Assembly: GCF_003951315.1 (NCBI RefSeq)
Contig: NZ_QLJH01000008.1
Location: 79,452-143,451 of the forward strand
From: Sphingomonas sp. S-NIH.Pt15_0812
Lineage (GTDB): Bacteria > Pseudomonadota > Alphaproteobacteria > Sphingomonadales > Sphingomonadaceae
Direction: 5' to 3'
DNA length: 64,000 bases
Below are positions 1 through 8,343 of this stretch, in pieces. A program made the position numbers and the translations under genes. Within the stretch, counting starts at the first letter, position 1. Every line of letters starts with the position of its first letter. The notes beneath the pieces are model-generated. The model was given only the letters and a program-made list of their open reading frames with translations, ran no database searches and was not told the DNA's origin.

Positions 1-1289
1 ACGACCTGACCGTCAAGAACCAGCTGTTCTTCGACAACACCCGTAACATCAACAGCAACGATTACGGCTTCTCCCAGCGCGTCCATTCCTATGTGATCGA
101 GGACAAGATCGTCCTGGCCAAGTCGGTCCAGACCAGCGCCGGCAAATTCTCGGCGCAACTTTCACCGTCGGTCCGCTACGTCAATTTCGACTATGGCGAC
201 GATTTCGACTTTGAGTATTTCCACCGCGTCGACCTGACCCGGGGTTATACCCCGGCATCGAACCGACTGCTCTCGACAGAGTGCAATTGCGGCTACACCG
301 ACCGCGTCTTCGGCCATACGACCGACTATGGCATCGCCGCGCTGGTCGACCTGGACTTCTCCTTTGGCCTCGATCTGCTGCTGGGCGGCCGCTACGACAA
401 GGTCGATGCCGCGTCACGCTATGATCCGACGGTGATGGACCGGGCGCCGACCGTGACATCGGCCAAGGGCAGCGACGATGGCTGGTCGTGGACCGCCAGC
501 GCGTCCTACAAGCTGCCCTTCGGCCTCATCCCCTATGCGACCGCGTCGCAGCAATCCACGATCGTCGTCGGCCAGGGTGCAGAAGTCCTGCCCGAGGCGG
601 TGCAATCGGGCTTCATGTCGACCTCGCGCCTGTACGAAGGCGGCGTGAAGGGCAGCTGGCTGAACGACAAGCTCTATGCGGCGCTGTCGGTCTACAAGCA
701 GAACCGGACCGACTTCAACATCCAGTCGATCACCGTCAACCAGGCGGTCGAGACGAAGGGCGTGGAGGCCGAGGCGCGCTGGGCGGTCGACCGCCATCTC
801 CTGGTCACCGCTGCCTATACCCATACCGAGGTCGTCAACCTGACCGGACTGAGATCCGGCACGCTGTTCAGCTTCTTCGGCATCGAGGATCTGGTCAACG
901 TCACCGATCCGACCCTGTATCTGGGCGGTCAGCCGACCGGCCTTATCCCGATCGGCAATCGCAATGCCGCGCGCCGGGCGGGCATTCCCGCCAACCTCTA
1001 TTCCGCCACCGCCACCTATGGCTTCGACAACGGCCTGTCGGTCAGCGGCAGCATGGTGAAGGTGGACTCGGTCTTTTCGGGCCAATCCCAGGCGGTGCGC
1101 CTGCCCGGCTATACGCTGGTCGACCTGTCGAGTTCGTACCAGACCGGCCCGTGGCTGTTCCGCGTCGTCGTCAAGAACGCGACCAACGCACGCTATTTCC
1201 GCGCCAACTTCACGGAGTTGTTCGGCAGCACCATCGTCCTGCCCGAACGCCCGCGCAGCTTCCTGGCATCGGCCGTCTATAAATTCTGA
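1..1289 (+). CDS. TonB-dependent outer-membrane receptor, C-terminal part (5' end outside window)
   Basis: The open frame is already running at base 3, before the first in-window start codon, so only the C-terminal barrel of a larger protein is present (about 428 residues). The visible sequence alternates short aromatic/polar strands with glycine-rich turns. It ends in AVYKF, a terminal aromatic residue typical of outer-membrane barrels that fold through BAM. A late strand resembles the VDLSSSYQ and NARYFRAN motifs of ferric-siderophore-type receptors. Receptors of this class import large or scarce solutes using TonB energy. The next gene starts 57 nt downstream on the same strand and belongs to purine scavenging, so a nucleoside or purine ligand is an inference from context. 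The plug domain is outside the window and the substrate cannot be read. Confidence 0.85.
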   Translation, partial: DLTVKNQLFFDNTRNINSNDYGFSQRVHSYVIEDKIVLAKSVQTSAGKFSAQLSPSVRYVNFDYGDDFDFEYFHRVDLTRGYTPASNRLLSTECNCGYTDRVFGHTTDYGIAALVDLDFSFGLDLLLGGRYDKVDAASRYDPTVMDRAPTVTSAKGSDDGWSWTASASYKLPFGLIPYATASQQSTIVVGQGAEVLPEAVQSGFMSTSRLYEGGVKGSWLNDKLYAALSVYKQNRTDFNIQSITVNQAVETKGVEAEARWAVDRHLLVTAAYTHTEVVNLTGLRSGTLFSFFGIEDLVNVTDPTLYLGGQPTGLIPIGNRNAARRAGIPANLYSATATYGFDNGLSVSGSMVKVDSVFSGQSQAVRLPGYTLVDLSSSYQTGPWLFRVVVKNATNARYFRANFTELFGSTIVLPERPRSFLASAVYKF

Positions 1290-1345
1290 TGGTGCAGGCG
1301 GGGAAGCGGACACGCCGCCTCCCCCGCCCCGCCGGAGTATCGATC

Positions 1346-2443
1346 ATGCATGCTTTCGTCACCGGCCTGCTGCTTGCCGCCGCCGCGCCCGTCCTGCCGC
1401 CCCAGGCCGCACCCGCACCCGCCGCCACCGCACCACTCTGCGCCATCGCCGCGCCGTGCGCCAAGCCGCTGCCCGTGCGGATGGTCGTCGTCACCATGTT
1501 CGAAATCGGCAAGGACGAAGGCGATACCGCCGGCGAATTCCAGTTGTGGAAGACGCGGCGCAACCTGCACCAGCGCATTCCCTTCCCCCACGGCTTCCAC
1601 GACATCTATTACAACCCCGAAACCCAGATTTTGGGCATCGTCACCGGCGTCGGATCGATCCGGTCGGCGGCGGCGGTCACCGCACTCGGTCTCGACACCC
1701 GGCTCGACCTGTCGCGCGCCTATTGGCTGGTCGCGGGCATCGCCGGCATCGATCCCGCGGATGCCTCGATCGGTTCGGCTGCCTGGGCACGCTATGTCGT
1801 CGACGGCGATCTCGCGCATGAGATCGACGCGCGCGAAATCCCCGCCGACTGGAAGAGCGGCTATTTCCCGCTCGATCGCAAGGGGCCGAGCGACCCCGCG
1901 CCGCCGCGCACCGATGGCGGCGAGGTGTTCGCGCTCAATCCGCGCCTCGCCGAATGGGCGTTTCGACTGACCCGCGACGTGGCGCTGCCCGACGATCCCG
2001 GCATCGCCCGCGAACGCGCGCGCTATACCGACCATCCCAATGCGCGAAAGCCGCCCTTCGTGCTGATGGGCGATCAATTCTCCGCCATGACCTTCTGGCA
2101 CGGCGCGCTGCTCAATCGCTGGGCGAACGACCACACGCGCTATTTCACGCGGGGCAAGGGCAATTTCGTGACCAGCGCGATGGAGGAAAGCGGGACGCTC
2201 CAGGCCATCGCCTATCTGTCGAAGATCGGTCGCGCCGACAAGGATCGCGTCCTCGTCCTGCGCACGGGCAGCAACTATACCATGCCGCCCCCCGGCGTCA
2301 CCGCAGCCGATTATCTGCTGCGCGAGAATGAAGGCTATGCCGGCCTGAACGCATCGGTCGAAAGCCTGTACCGGGTCGGGGACCGGGTCGTGACCGAGCT
2401 GCTGGCGCATTGGGATCGCTACGGCACGACCCCGCCCCAATGA
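1346..2443 (+). CDS. Secreted NUP-family ('purine nucleoside permease') protein, nucleoside phosphorylase-like fold
   Basis: The 365-residue product starts with a signal peptide (MHAFVTGLLLAAAAP, then an Ala/Pro-rich stretch). It continues with the family-typical segments VVVTMFEIGKDEGD, GIVTGVGSIRSAAAV and WLVAGIAGIDPADASIGS. The start at 1346 has GGAG at 1334-1337. The family (PF06516) is named after a yeast purine nucleoside permease. However, I see no membrane helix after the signal peptide, and the fold is related to nucleoside phosphorylases. A periplasmic nucleoside-binding or -cleaving enzyme is therefore more plausible than a permease. The stop codon overlaps the start of the 8-oxoguanine deaminase gene (ATGA), so the two are translationally coupled. 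Confidence 0.85.
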   Translation: MHAFVTGLLLAAAAPVLPPQAAPAPAATAPLCAIAAPCAKPLPVRMVVVTMFEIGKDEGDTAGEFQLWKTRRNLHQRIPFPHGFHDIYYNPETQILGIVTGVGSIRSAAAVTALGLDTRLDLSRAYWLVAGIAGIDPADASIGSAAWARYVVDGDLAHEIDAREIPADWKSGYFPLDRKGPSDPAPPRTDGGEVFALNPRLAEWAFRLTRDVALPDDPGIARERARYTDHPNARKPPFVLMGDQFSAMTFWHGALLNRWANDHTRYFTRGKGNFVTSAMEESGTLQAIAYLSKIGRADKDRVLVLRTGSNYTMPPPGVTAADYLLRENEGYAGLNASVESLYRVGDRVVTELLAHWDRYGTTPPQ

Positions 2444-3798
2444 CGCTGACCGTCCTGCATTCCGCCGCCGCACTCGTCACGATGGACGATGACGGGCGCG
2501 AGATCGTCGATGGCGCGATCGCGTGGCGCGACGGGATCATCACCGCCATCGGCACCACCGAGGCGCTCGCGCAGCTTCGGCGGAGTGCCGACCGCACGAT
2601 CGACGCGCGGGACTGCGTGGTCACGCCCGGACTGGTCAACACGCACCATCATCTGTTCCAGTCGCTGACCCGCGCCGTACCCGGCGCGACCGACGCCTCG
2701 CTGTTCGGCTGGCTGCGGCGGCTCTATCCGATCTGGGCGCGCTATCGCCCCGACGATGTCCATGCCGCCGCGCGCCTTGGCCTGGCCGAACTGGCCTTGT
2801 CCGGCTGCACCCTCAGCACCGATCATCTCTATCTCTATCCGAACGGCGTCACGCTCGACGACACGATCGCCGCCGCGGGCGAGGTCGGCCTGCGCTTCCA
2901 TCCGACGCGCGGCAGCATGAGTGTCGGCGAAAGTGCCGGCGGCCTGCCGCCCGACGCGCTGGTCGAACGCGAGCCCGCCATCCTGGCCGACACGATACGG
3001 GTGATCGACCGGTTTCATGACCCTGCCCCCGGCGCGATGGTCCGGATCGGGGTCGCGCCCTGCTCGCCCTTCTCGGTCAGCGAGGGGCTGATGCGCGATG
3101 CGGCGCTGCTCGCCCGCGACAAGGGCGTGATGCTCCACACCCACCTGGCCGAGGATGAGGACGACGTCGCCTTCTCCCTGGCGCGCTTCGGCTGTCGCCC
3201 CGGCGTCTATGCCGAACGGCTCGGCTGGACCGGCCGGGACGTGTGGATGGCCCATGCCGTCAAGCTGGATGCCGACGAGATCGCGCTGTTCGCTGCGACC
3301 GGCACCGGCGTCGCGCATTGTCCCTGCTCGAACTGCCGGCTCGGTTGCGGGATCGCGCCGGTAAGGCAGATGCTCGCCGCCGGCGTGCCCTTGGGGCTGG
3401 GCGTCGACGGATCGGCCTCCAACGACAGTGGAAACCTGTTGCAGGAGGCGCGGCAGGCGCTGCTGCTCCAGCGCGTCACCGGAGGCGCGGAGGCGCTGTC
3501 CGCCCGCGCGGCGCTCAGGCTGGCGACGCGCGGTGGCGCCGAGATGCTGGGACGCCAAGACTGCGGCGCGCTGACGGTCGGACGGCGCGCCGATCTGGCG
3601 GTGTGGGACGTGGCGATGGCCGCCAATACCGGCGCATGGGACCCGGTGGACGGGCTGGTGCTTTGCCCGCCCGCCGGCGTGCGCGACCTGGTCGTCGAGG
3701 GACGGACCATCATATCGGGCGGTGAGCTGCGGTGCGCCCCGCTCCCCGCGATCCTGGACCAGGCCCGCCATTCGATCGCGCGGCTTCGCGACCGCTGA
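2440..3798 (+). CDS. 8-oxoguanine deaminase (amidohydrolase superfamily)
   Basis: This 452-residue cytoplasmic amidohydrolase is predicted to convert 8-oxoguanine to urate. Metal-site residues are visible: the HxH pair in VNTHHH (H69/H71), HTHLAE (H235, E238), MAHAVK (H272) and GLGVDGSASND (D323). The segment HPTRGSMSVGESAGGLPPD is characteristic of the 8-oxoguanine deaminase/hydroxydechloroatrazine hydrolase subgroup, as is AHCPCSN. The start at 2440 is chosen over an upstream TTG because it overlaps the preceding stop codon. It ends 3 nt before the convergent NCS2 permease gene. With that permease and the secreted NUP protein it forms a purine salvage set. A guanine or other purine deaminase with different specificity remains possible. 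Confidence 0.85.
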   Translation: MTLTVLHSAAALVTMDDDGREIVDGAIAWRDGIITAIGTTEALAQLRRSADRTIDARDCVVTPGLVNTHHHLFQSLTRAVPGATDASLFGWLRRLYPIWARYRPDDVHAAARLGLAELALSGCTLSTDHLYLYPNGVTLDDTIAAAGEVGLRFHPTRGSMSVGESAGGLPPDALVEREPAILADTIRVIDRFHDPAPGAMVRIGVAPCSPFSVSEGLMRDAALLARDKGVMLHTHLAEDEDDVAFSLARFGCRPGVYAERLGWTGRDVWMAHAVKLDADEIALFAATGTGVAHCPCSNCRLGCGIAPVRQMLAAGVPLGLGVDGSASNDSGNLLQEARQALLLQRVTGGAEALSARAALRLATRGGAEMLGRQDCGALTVGRRADLAVWDVAMAANTGAWDPVDGLVLCPPAGVRDLVVEGRTIISGGELRCAPLPAILDQARHSIARLRDR

Positions 3799-3801
3799 TC
3801 G

Positions 3802-5208
3802 CTACGCCATCGGGTCGTCCGTGCTGGCCCGGCCGGAGAAGAAGGCGTTCAGCCCGACCGCGCTGATCGACGCCAGCACGATGCCCGAATGCAGCAGCGG
3901 CGCCAGCGCATCCGGCATAGCCTGGAAGAACCGATCGGACAGGACGGGGATCAGTCCGACGGCGATCGACACCGCGATGGTCACCAGCCGCTCGAACGTC
4001 AGTTCGACCGACCCCAGGATGCGGATGCCGGTCGCCGCGATCATCCCGAACATGACCAGCGCGGCACCCCCCAGCACCGGCAGGGGCACCGCCGCGACCA
4101 GCGCCGCCAGCTTCGGGCAAAAGCCGAGCGTGAGCAGGATCACCCCCGCCCCCGCACAGACGAAGCGCGACCGGACGCCGGTGATGCTGAGCAACCCGAT
4201 ATTCTGGGCGAACGAGGTATAGGGGAAGGTATTGAACACGCCGCCCAGCAGCGTGCCCGCCGCATCACCGCGCAGGCCCCGCACCATCTGGCGACGGTCG
4301 ACCGGTCGGCCGACCATCTGCCCGGCCGCCATGAACATGCCGAACGATTCGATCATCACGGTCATCATGACGAGGCACATCGCGATCGATGCGGGCAGTT
4401 GGAAGCTGGGCAGGCCGAACTGGAACGGCCGCACCAGCGCGAACCATGGAGCCTCCCGCACCGGGGTCAGGTCGACATGCCCCATCGCCCCGGCGATGAT
4501 CGTGCCCGCGACCGTGCCGACCAGCACGGCGCCGCTCCGCACCAGGCCATGGCCGAACCGCATCAGGCACAGCACGACACCCAGCGTCAGCAGCGCCAGC
4601 AGCAGATGGGCCGGCGCGCCATAGCCGGGATCGGTCGGCTGCCCGCCCCCCGCCCAGTTGATGCCGACACGCATCAGGCTGAGGCCGATCGACAGGATCA
4701 CCGTCCCCGTCACGGCGGGGGGAAACAGCCGCGACACCCGGCCGACGAACGGCGCGATGAAGAACCCGAACACCCCCGCGACGATGACCGCGCCGTAAAT
4801 GCCGCGCAGCACCTCCTCGGCCGGCGCGCCATCAGCCTTGCCGGCGGCGATCATCGCCAGCATCGGGCTGATCGATGCGAAGGTCACCCCCATCACGATC
4901 GGCAGGCGAATGCCGACCAAGGGCAGCCCCAGCGTCTGGATCAGCGTGGCGAACCCGCAGGCGACCAGATCGGCGCTGATCAGCAGACCCAGTTGCGCCG
5001 GCGGCAGATCGAGCGCGCGGCCGACAACCAGCGGCACGGCCACCGCCCCGGCATACATGACCAGCACATGCTGCAAGGCCAGCGGGACCAGGCGCCGCGC
5101 GGGCAGAACCGCGTCCACGCCATCGTCGATCCGGTGGCCGGCGGGCGCGGCGGACGGCTCGGCCCCCGCCTGTCCTGCCAGGGGCAACTCCGTTGTCGCC
5201 GATTGCAT
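3802..5208 (-). CDS. NCS2-family xanthine/urate permease
   Basis: The 468-residue inner-membrane protein has about 14 hydrophobic segments and is typical of nucleobase:cation symporter-2 proteins (UraA/XanP/UapA). A cytoplasmic N-terminus of about 40 residues precedes VPLALQHVLVMYAGAVAVPL, the conserved first helix with the QH motif. FAQNIGLLSITGVRSR matches the NCS2 signature, in which the QN(I)G core contributes to the substrate site. The family takes up xanthine, urate or uracil with protons or sodium. The Q at the start of the signature and the neighbouring 8-oxoguanine deaminase favour an oxidised purine. The gene converges with the deaminase 3 nt away and diverges from the PYP operon. 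Confidence 0.88.
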   Translation of the reverse strand: MQSATTELPLAGQAGAEPSAAPAGHRIDDGVDAVLPARRLVPLALQHVLVMYAGAVAVPLVVGRALDLPPAQLGLLISADLVACGFATLIQTLGLPLVGIRLPIVMGVTFASISPMLAMIAAGKADGAPAEEVLRGIYGAVIVAGVFGFFIAPFVGRVSRLFPPAVTGTVILSIGLSLMRVGINWAGGGQPTDPGYGAPAHLLLALLTLGVVLCLMRFGHGLVRSGAVLVGTVAGTIIAGAMGHVDLTPVREAPWFALVRPFQFGLPSFQLPASIAMCLVMMTVMIESFGMFMAAGQMVGRPVDRRQMVRGLRGDAAGTLLGGVFNTFPYTSFAQNIGLLSITGVRSRFVCAGAGVILLTLGFCPKLAALVAAVPLPVLGGAALVMFGMIAATGIRILGSVELTFERLVTIAVSIAVGLIPVLSDRFFQAMPDALAPLLHSGIVLASISAVGLNAFFSGRASTDDPMA

Positions 5209-5511
5209 GGGCTGGGTCTCCGTCGATCCGCTATGTGATGACGGTCATCGTATCGACATCGAACCTGTCGCCACCAGCACCGTTTCTGGAACGAAGCGAT
5301 CGAGAAAAGGCATCACTCGCCATGGTGCGGCTTGGGGGCGCGGGTACGCGGGATGGTCGGACCGGCGGTGTTCGTGCCCGGAAAAGAAGCGCGCTCGTCG
5401 CGCCCCATCGGCAGTCCCGGTGCAAAGACGCTGAAATTCGGATGGAAATCCGACGGTCTTAGCGGGCGGTTAAATATTGGTCGGGCATGTAGCGCTGAAC
5501 GTGGAGTGCTT
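5209..5511. other. Divergent intergenic region between NCS2 permease and PYP operon
   Basis: These 303 nt contain no credible gene; short ORFs here lack coding character. They must carry the promoters of both the permease and the PYP operon. The only AT-rich patch is TTAAATATTGG near 5470-5480, about 35 nt before the PYP start. It could belong to a -10 region, but I find no well-spaced -35 and would not assign a sigma factor. Confidence 0.5.
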
Positions 5512-5880
5512 GTGCCGGTGTCAGACGCTAGTTTTGAGACGGTCGCGATCGGCGACCTCGATGGAATGACCGCCGAAGAGCGGGATGCCCTGCCTTACGG
5601 GGTGGTCGGCTTCGACGCAGACACGATCGTCACCATCTATAACGCGACCGAAGCGCGCATGTCCGGTCTCGACCCGTCCACGGTGCTGGGCGTGCCCTTT
5701 TTCGAGGCCGTCGGCCAGTGCATGAACAACTTCATGGTAGCGCAGCGGTTCGAGGACGAAGCCGCGATCGACGACATCATACCCTATGTGCTGACCTTGC
5801 GGATGCGCCCGACCAAGGTCCGCCTTCGCCTGCTGGCTGATCGGGACGGGCCGCATCATTATATCCTGATCGAGCGATGA
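5512..5880 (+). CDS. pyp: Photoactive yellow protein (PYP)
   Basis: This is a 122-residue single-PAS blue-light receptor. The family covalently binds p-coumaric acid through a thioester and uses a fully reversible photocycle. Aligned by eye with Halorhodospira PYP (125 aa), the chromophore cysteine C69 is kept (FFEAVGQC), as are Y42 and E46, which hydrogen-bond the phenolate (IYNATE), and M100 (LRMRPTKV). T50 is Ser, R52 is Leu and P68 is Gln. The start is GTG 5512 with GGAG at 5503-5506; GTG 5518 is an alternative. Both reproduce the VAIG motif at the right distance and the usual family length, whereas the upstream extension does not look coding. It is the first gene of an operon with a diguanylate cyclase, the chromophore ligase and a phosphodiesterase. 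Confidence 0.93.
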   Translation: MPVSDASFETVAIGDLDGMTAEERDALPYGVVGFDADTIVTIYNATEARMSGLDPSTVLGVPFFEAVGQCMNNFMVAQRFEDEAAIDDIIPYVLTLRMRPTKVRLRLLADRDGPHHYILIER

Positions 5881-5890
5881 GGCGATCGTG

Positions 5891-7180
5891 ATGAGCGAAA
5901 AGTCCAGCGAGGAGCAGCTTCTCGAATTCCTGTACGCCTGTCCGGTGGGCTTGATCGAATGCGACCCGACCGGCGAGATTGCGATGATGAACCCGCATGC
6001 GATGCAGCATCTGTTGCCGCTCGCCGGTCCGCGCAATGCCAGCAATCTCTTCGCCGCGCTGGAACAGCACGCCCCCGAGTTGCGAAGCCTGGCAGCGGCC
6101 TATACGCCCGCCACCGGCAAGATCTGCGACGGGCACCGCATCTTCGTCGATCTGGGCTCCGGACGACGCAAACAGGCGCCGCAGGTTCTCTCGTGCACGA
6201 TGGTGAAGCTCGGCGCCGATCGTCTGATGGTGACCCTGTCGGACATCAGCCAGCAGGTGGTGCAGGAGGACCGGCTTCGCCAGGCCGATACCTGGTTTGC
6301 GACGCTGCTGGACGGCGTCAACGAATATGCCGCGCTGGCCATCACCCCGGCCGGACATATCGCCTCCGCCAACCTGTGCTTCACCCGGCAAACCGGTCAT
6401 GACTGCACCGCGGTGATCGGCCAGAAGCTGGCGGAGGTCCTCCATTCGGACAGCTCGGGCGGTGACCTGCGTCTCGAGGAGCAGGTGGAGATCGCGCAAC
6501 GGGACGGCTGGCATCTTCAGGAAGGCTGGCAGCAGCGCCGCAACGGGACACGCTACTGGTGCCAGCGTCTGGTGGTCACACGGGCCGATGGCGGCTCGCC
6601 GAGTCCCACCGGCTTCTCCGTTGTGCTTCGCGACGTGCCCCGGCGTGAGGCCGCTGCCGAGGACCTACGTCGCCTGCTCACCTGCGATCACCTCACCGGA
6701 GCCTCGAACCGGCGGCATTTCAGCCAGGCGATGGAACGGGAGCAGGCGCACTGGCGGGAGCTGCGCCATTCACTGGCGCTGGTGATCCTCGACCTCGACC
6801 ATTTCAAAGCCGTCAACGATACCTATGGGCATCCCGTCGGTGACGCGCTGCTGTGCCAAGTGGCGCAAGCCTGTACGGAAATCCTGCCGCCGCGTGGGAT
6901 TTTCGCCCGCTTGGGCGGTGAGGAATTCGGCGTGCTGCTGCCGCGGTTCGACCTCGACCAGGCCTTGAACCTCGCCGAAGAGATGCGCGTCGCCGTGGCG
7001 GGCCTGTGTATCGATACGCCGACGGGCCAGCTGCGTGCGACGGCCAGTCTCGGCTGCGCCACGCTGGAGGAAGCCGATGGTTCGATCGACGCGCTGATCG
7101 CCCTGGCCGATCGCCGTCTCTACGCGGCCAAGCGGAGCGGCCGGAACCAGGTCCACCAACCCCAGGCCTGTGCCGCATGA
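5891..7180 (+). CDS. PAS-PAS-GGDEF diguanylate cyclase, predicted PYP partner
   Basis: The 429-residue protein has two N-terminal PAS-like domains (about 10-120 and 132-255) and a C-terminal GGDEF domain (about 262-425). The active-site motif is GGEEF at 342-346, with the metal/GTP residues in LDLDHFKAVND (D301), so cyclase activity (2 GTP to c-di-GMP) is expected. The allosteric RxxD I-site is absent: the aligned residues upstream of GGEEF read PPRG, so product inhibition should be weak. It has no signal peptide or membrane helix. ATG 5891 is preferred over GTG 5888 because GAGG lies 8 nt upstream. It follows pyp by 10 nt and overlaps the ligase gene by ATGA. PAS domains are natural docking partners for a small PAS photoreceptor; that interaction is inferred. 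Confidence 0.9.
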   Translation: MSEKSSEEQLLEFLYACPVGLIECDPTGEIAMMNPHAMQHLLPLAGPRNASNLFAALEQHAPELRSLAAAYTPATGKICDGHRIFVDLGSGRRKQAPQVLSCTMVKLGADRLMVTLSDISQQVVQEDRLRQADTWFATLLDGVNEYAALAITPAGHIASANLCFTRQTGHDCTAVIGQKLAEVLHSDSSGGDLRLEEQVEIAQRDGWHLQEGWQQRRNGTRYWCQRLVVTRADGGSPSPTGFSVVLRDVPRREAAAEDLRRLLTCDHLTGASNRRHFSQAMEREQAHWRELRHSLALVILDLDHFKAVNDTYGHPVGDALLCQVAQACTEILPPRGIFARLGGEEFGVLLPRFDLDQALNLAEEMRVAVAGLCIDTPTGQLRATASLGCATLEEADGSIDALIALADRRLYAAKRSGRNQVHQPQACAA

Positions 7181-8343
7181 GCCTGAAACTTCCGCGCTCG
7201 GCGGCGCGGCGGATCGCCTGTGCCGTCGTCACGGCGGAAGTCGGCCGATTGCGCGAGCGCGACCGGCCCAACCTGCCAACGGATAGCTGGCCGGAGGCGA
7301 TGCCGATCGGTGACGATGGCCTGGGCCTCGACTCGCTGGAGCAATTGGGGGCCCTTGGCGCGCTGGCGGAGACGTTCGGGCTGGACGACCGGCTGCTCGC
7401 GCCCGAGCCGCCCCGCACGGTCGGAGACTGGGTGGACTGGATCATGTCCAGCCACGAGGATGGTCATGGCGAACTGACCGTGATGACGTCCGGTTCGACC
7501 GGTCGGCCTCGGCCCTGCGTCCATGCCGTCGCGGATCTCCTGGCAGAGGCGCGGTTCCTTGCCACGCAGTTGGACGGGCGTCGCCGCGTGGTGTCGTTGG
7601 TGCCCGGCCATCATCTCTATGGCATCGTCTGGACGGCCTTGCTGCCTGTCATGCTCGATGTCCCGGTGGTCGCGCGCCTGATCGGCGGCCCTCTCGAACT
7701 CGCGCCGGGGGATCTGGTCGTTGCCGTTCCCGATCAATGGCACGCCATGCGCCGGTTGGTCCGGTCGTTCCCGGAGGACGTGGTCGGGTGCAGCTCGGCC
7801 GGCCCCCTGGACGATGTTCTTGCCGAGGAGCTGCTCGCCTCCGGCCTCAGCCATCTCCTCGACATCTATGGGTCGTCCGAGACCGGGGGGATTGCCATTC
7901 GCCGCCTGCCCGCCGATGCCTATGATCTCCTGCCTCGCTGGCGGTTGCTGCCGGAGGGGGACGATGATTGGCGACTGGGCGATGCCGGGGGGAACAGCCA
8001 CGACCTGCCCGACCATGTCGAGGTCATCGGAGAGCGCCGGCTCCGGCCGCTCGGCCGACGCGACGGGGCGGTTCAGGTCGGAGGCCGGAACATCTGGCCC
8101 AGCCATGTGGCCGACACGTTGCGGCAGATCGACGGGGTCACCGATGTCGCGGTCCGTCAGCATGCGAATGGACGGCTCAAGGCCTTCATCGTGCCCGACG
8201 GCAGCCTGGAGGCCGCCGACCTCGCCGCCCGAATTGACCGCGTGTGCGATGATCGGCTGTCGCCGCTCGAACGCCCCCGCAGCATCCGCTTCGGCAATGC
8301 ACTGCCCCGAAACATGATGGGTAAACTGGAAGACTGGGTATGA
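7177..8343 (+). CDS. pcl: PYP-type 4-coumarate--CoA ligase (chromophore activation)
   Basis: This 388-residue adenylate-forming enzyme is shorter than general acyl-CoA ligases, as is usual for the PYP-activation family. It activates p-coumarate to the CoA thioester that is loaded on the PYP cysteine. Visible motifs are the P-loop TSGSTGRPRP (104-113), YGSSETGG (231-238), the hinge region RRDGAVQVGGRNIWP (about 294-308) and the terminal catalytic lysine in NMMGKLEDW (K383). The first 95 residues resemble an acyl-carrier domain, with LDSLE at 51-55 where a carrier serine would sit. The ATGA overlaps with the cyclase and EAL genes define the start and tie it to the operon. No tyrosine ammonia-lyase, the usual source of p-coumarate, is in the window. 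Confidence 0.9.
   Translation: MSLKLPRSAARRIACAVVTAEVGRLRERDRPNLPTDSWPEAMPIGDDGLGLDSLEQLGALGALAETFGLDDRLLAPEPPRTVGDWVDWIMSSHEDGHGELTVMTSGSTGRPRPCVHAVADLLAEARFLATQLDGRRRVVSLVPGHHLYGIVWTALLPVMLDVPVVARLIGGPLELAPGDLVVAVPDQWHAMRRLVRSFPEDVVGCSSAGPLDDVLAEELLASGLSHLLDIYGSSETGGIAIRRLPADAYDLLPRWRLLPEGDDDWRLGDAGGNSHDLPDHVEVIGERRLRPLGRRDGAVQVGGRNIWPSHVADTLRQIDGVTDVAVRQHANGRLKAFIVPDGSLEAADLAARIDRVCDDRLSPLERPRSIRFGNALPRNMMGKLEDWV

Noticed and set aside
1346..2443. A true membrane permease for nucleosides
   Set aside because: After the signal peptide there are no hydrophobic helices long enough to span the membrane.
5288..5320. GGAAC as a -35 element for the PYP operon
   Set aside because: No CGTT-type -10 occurs at 16-17 nt, and the spacing to the gene is too long.
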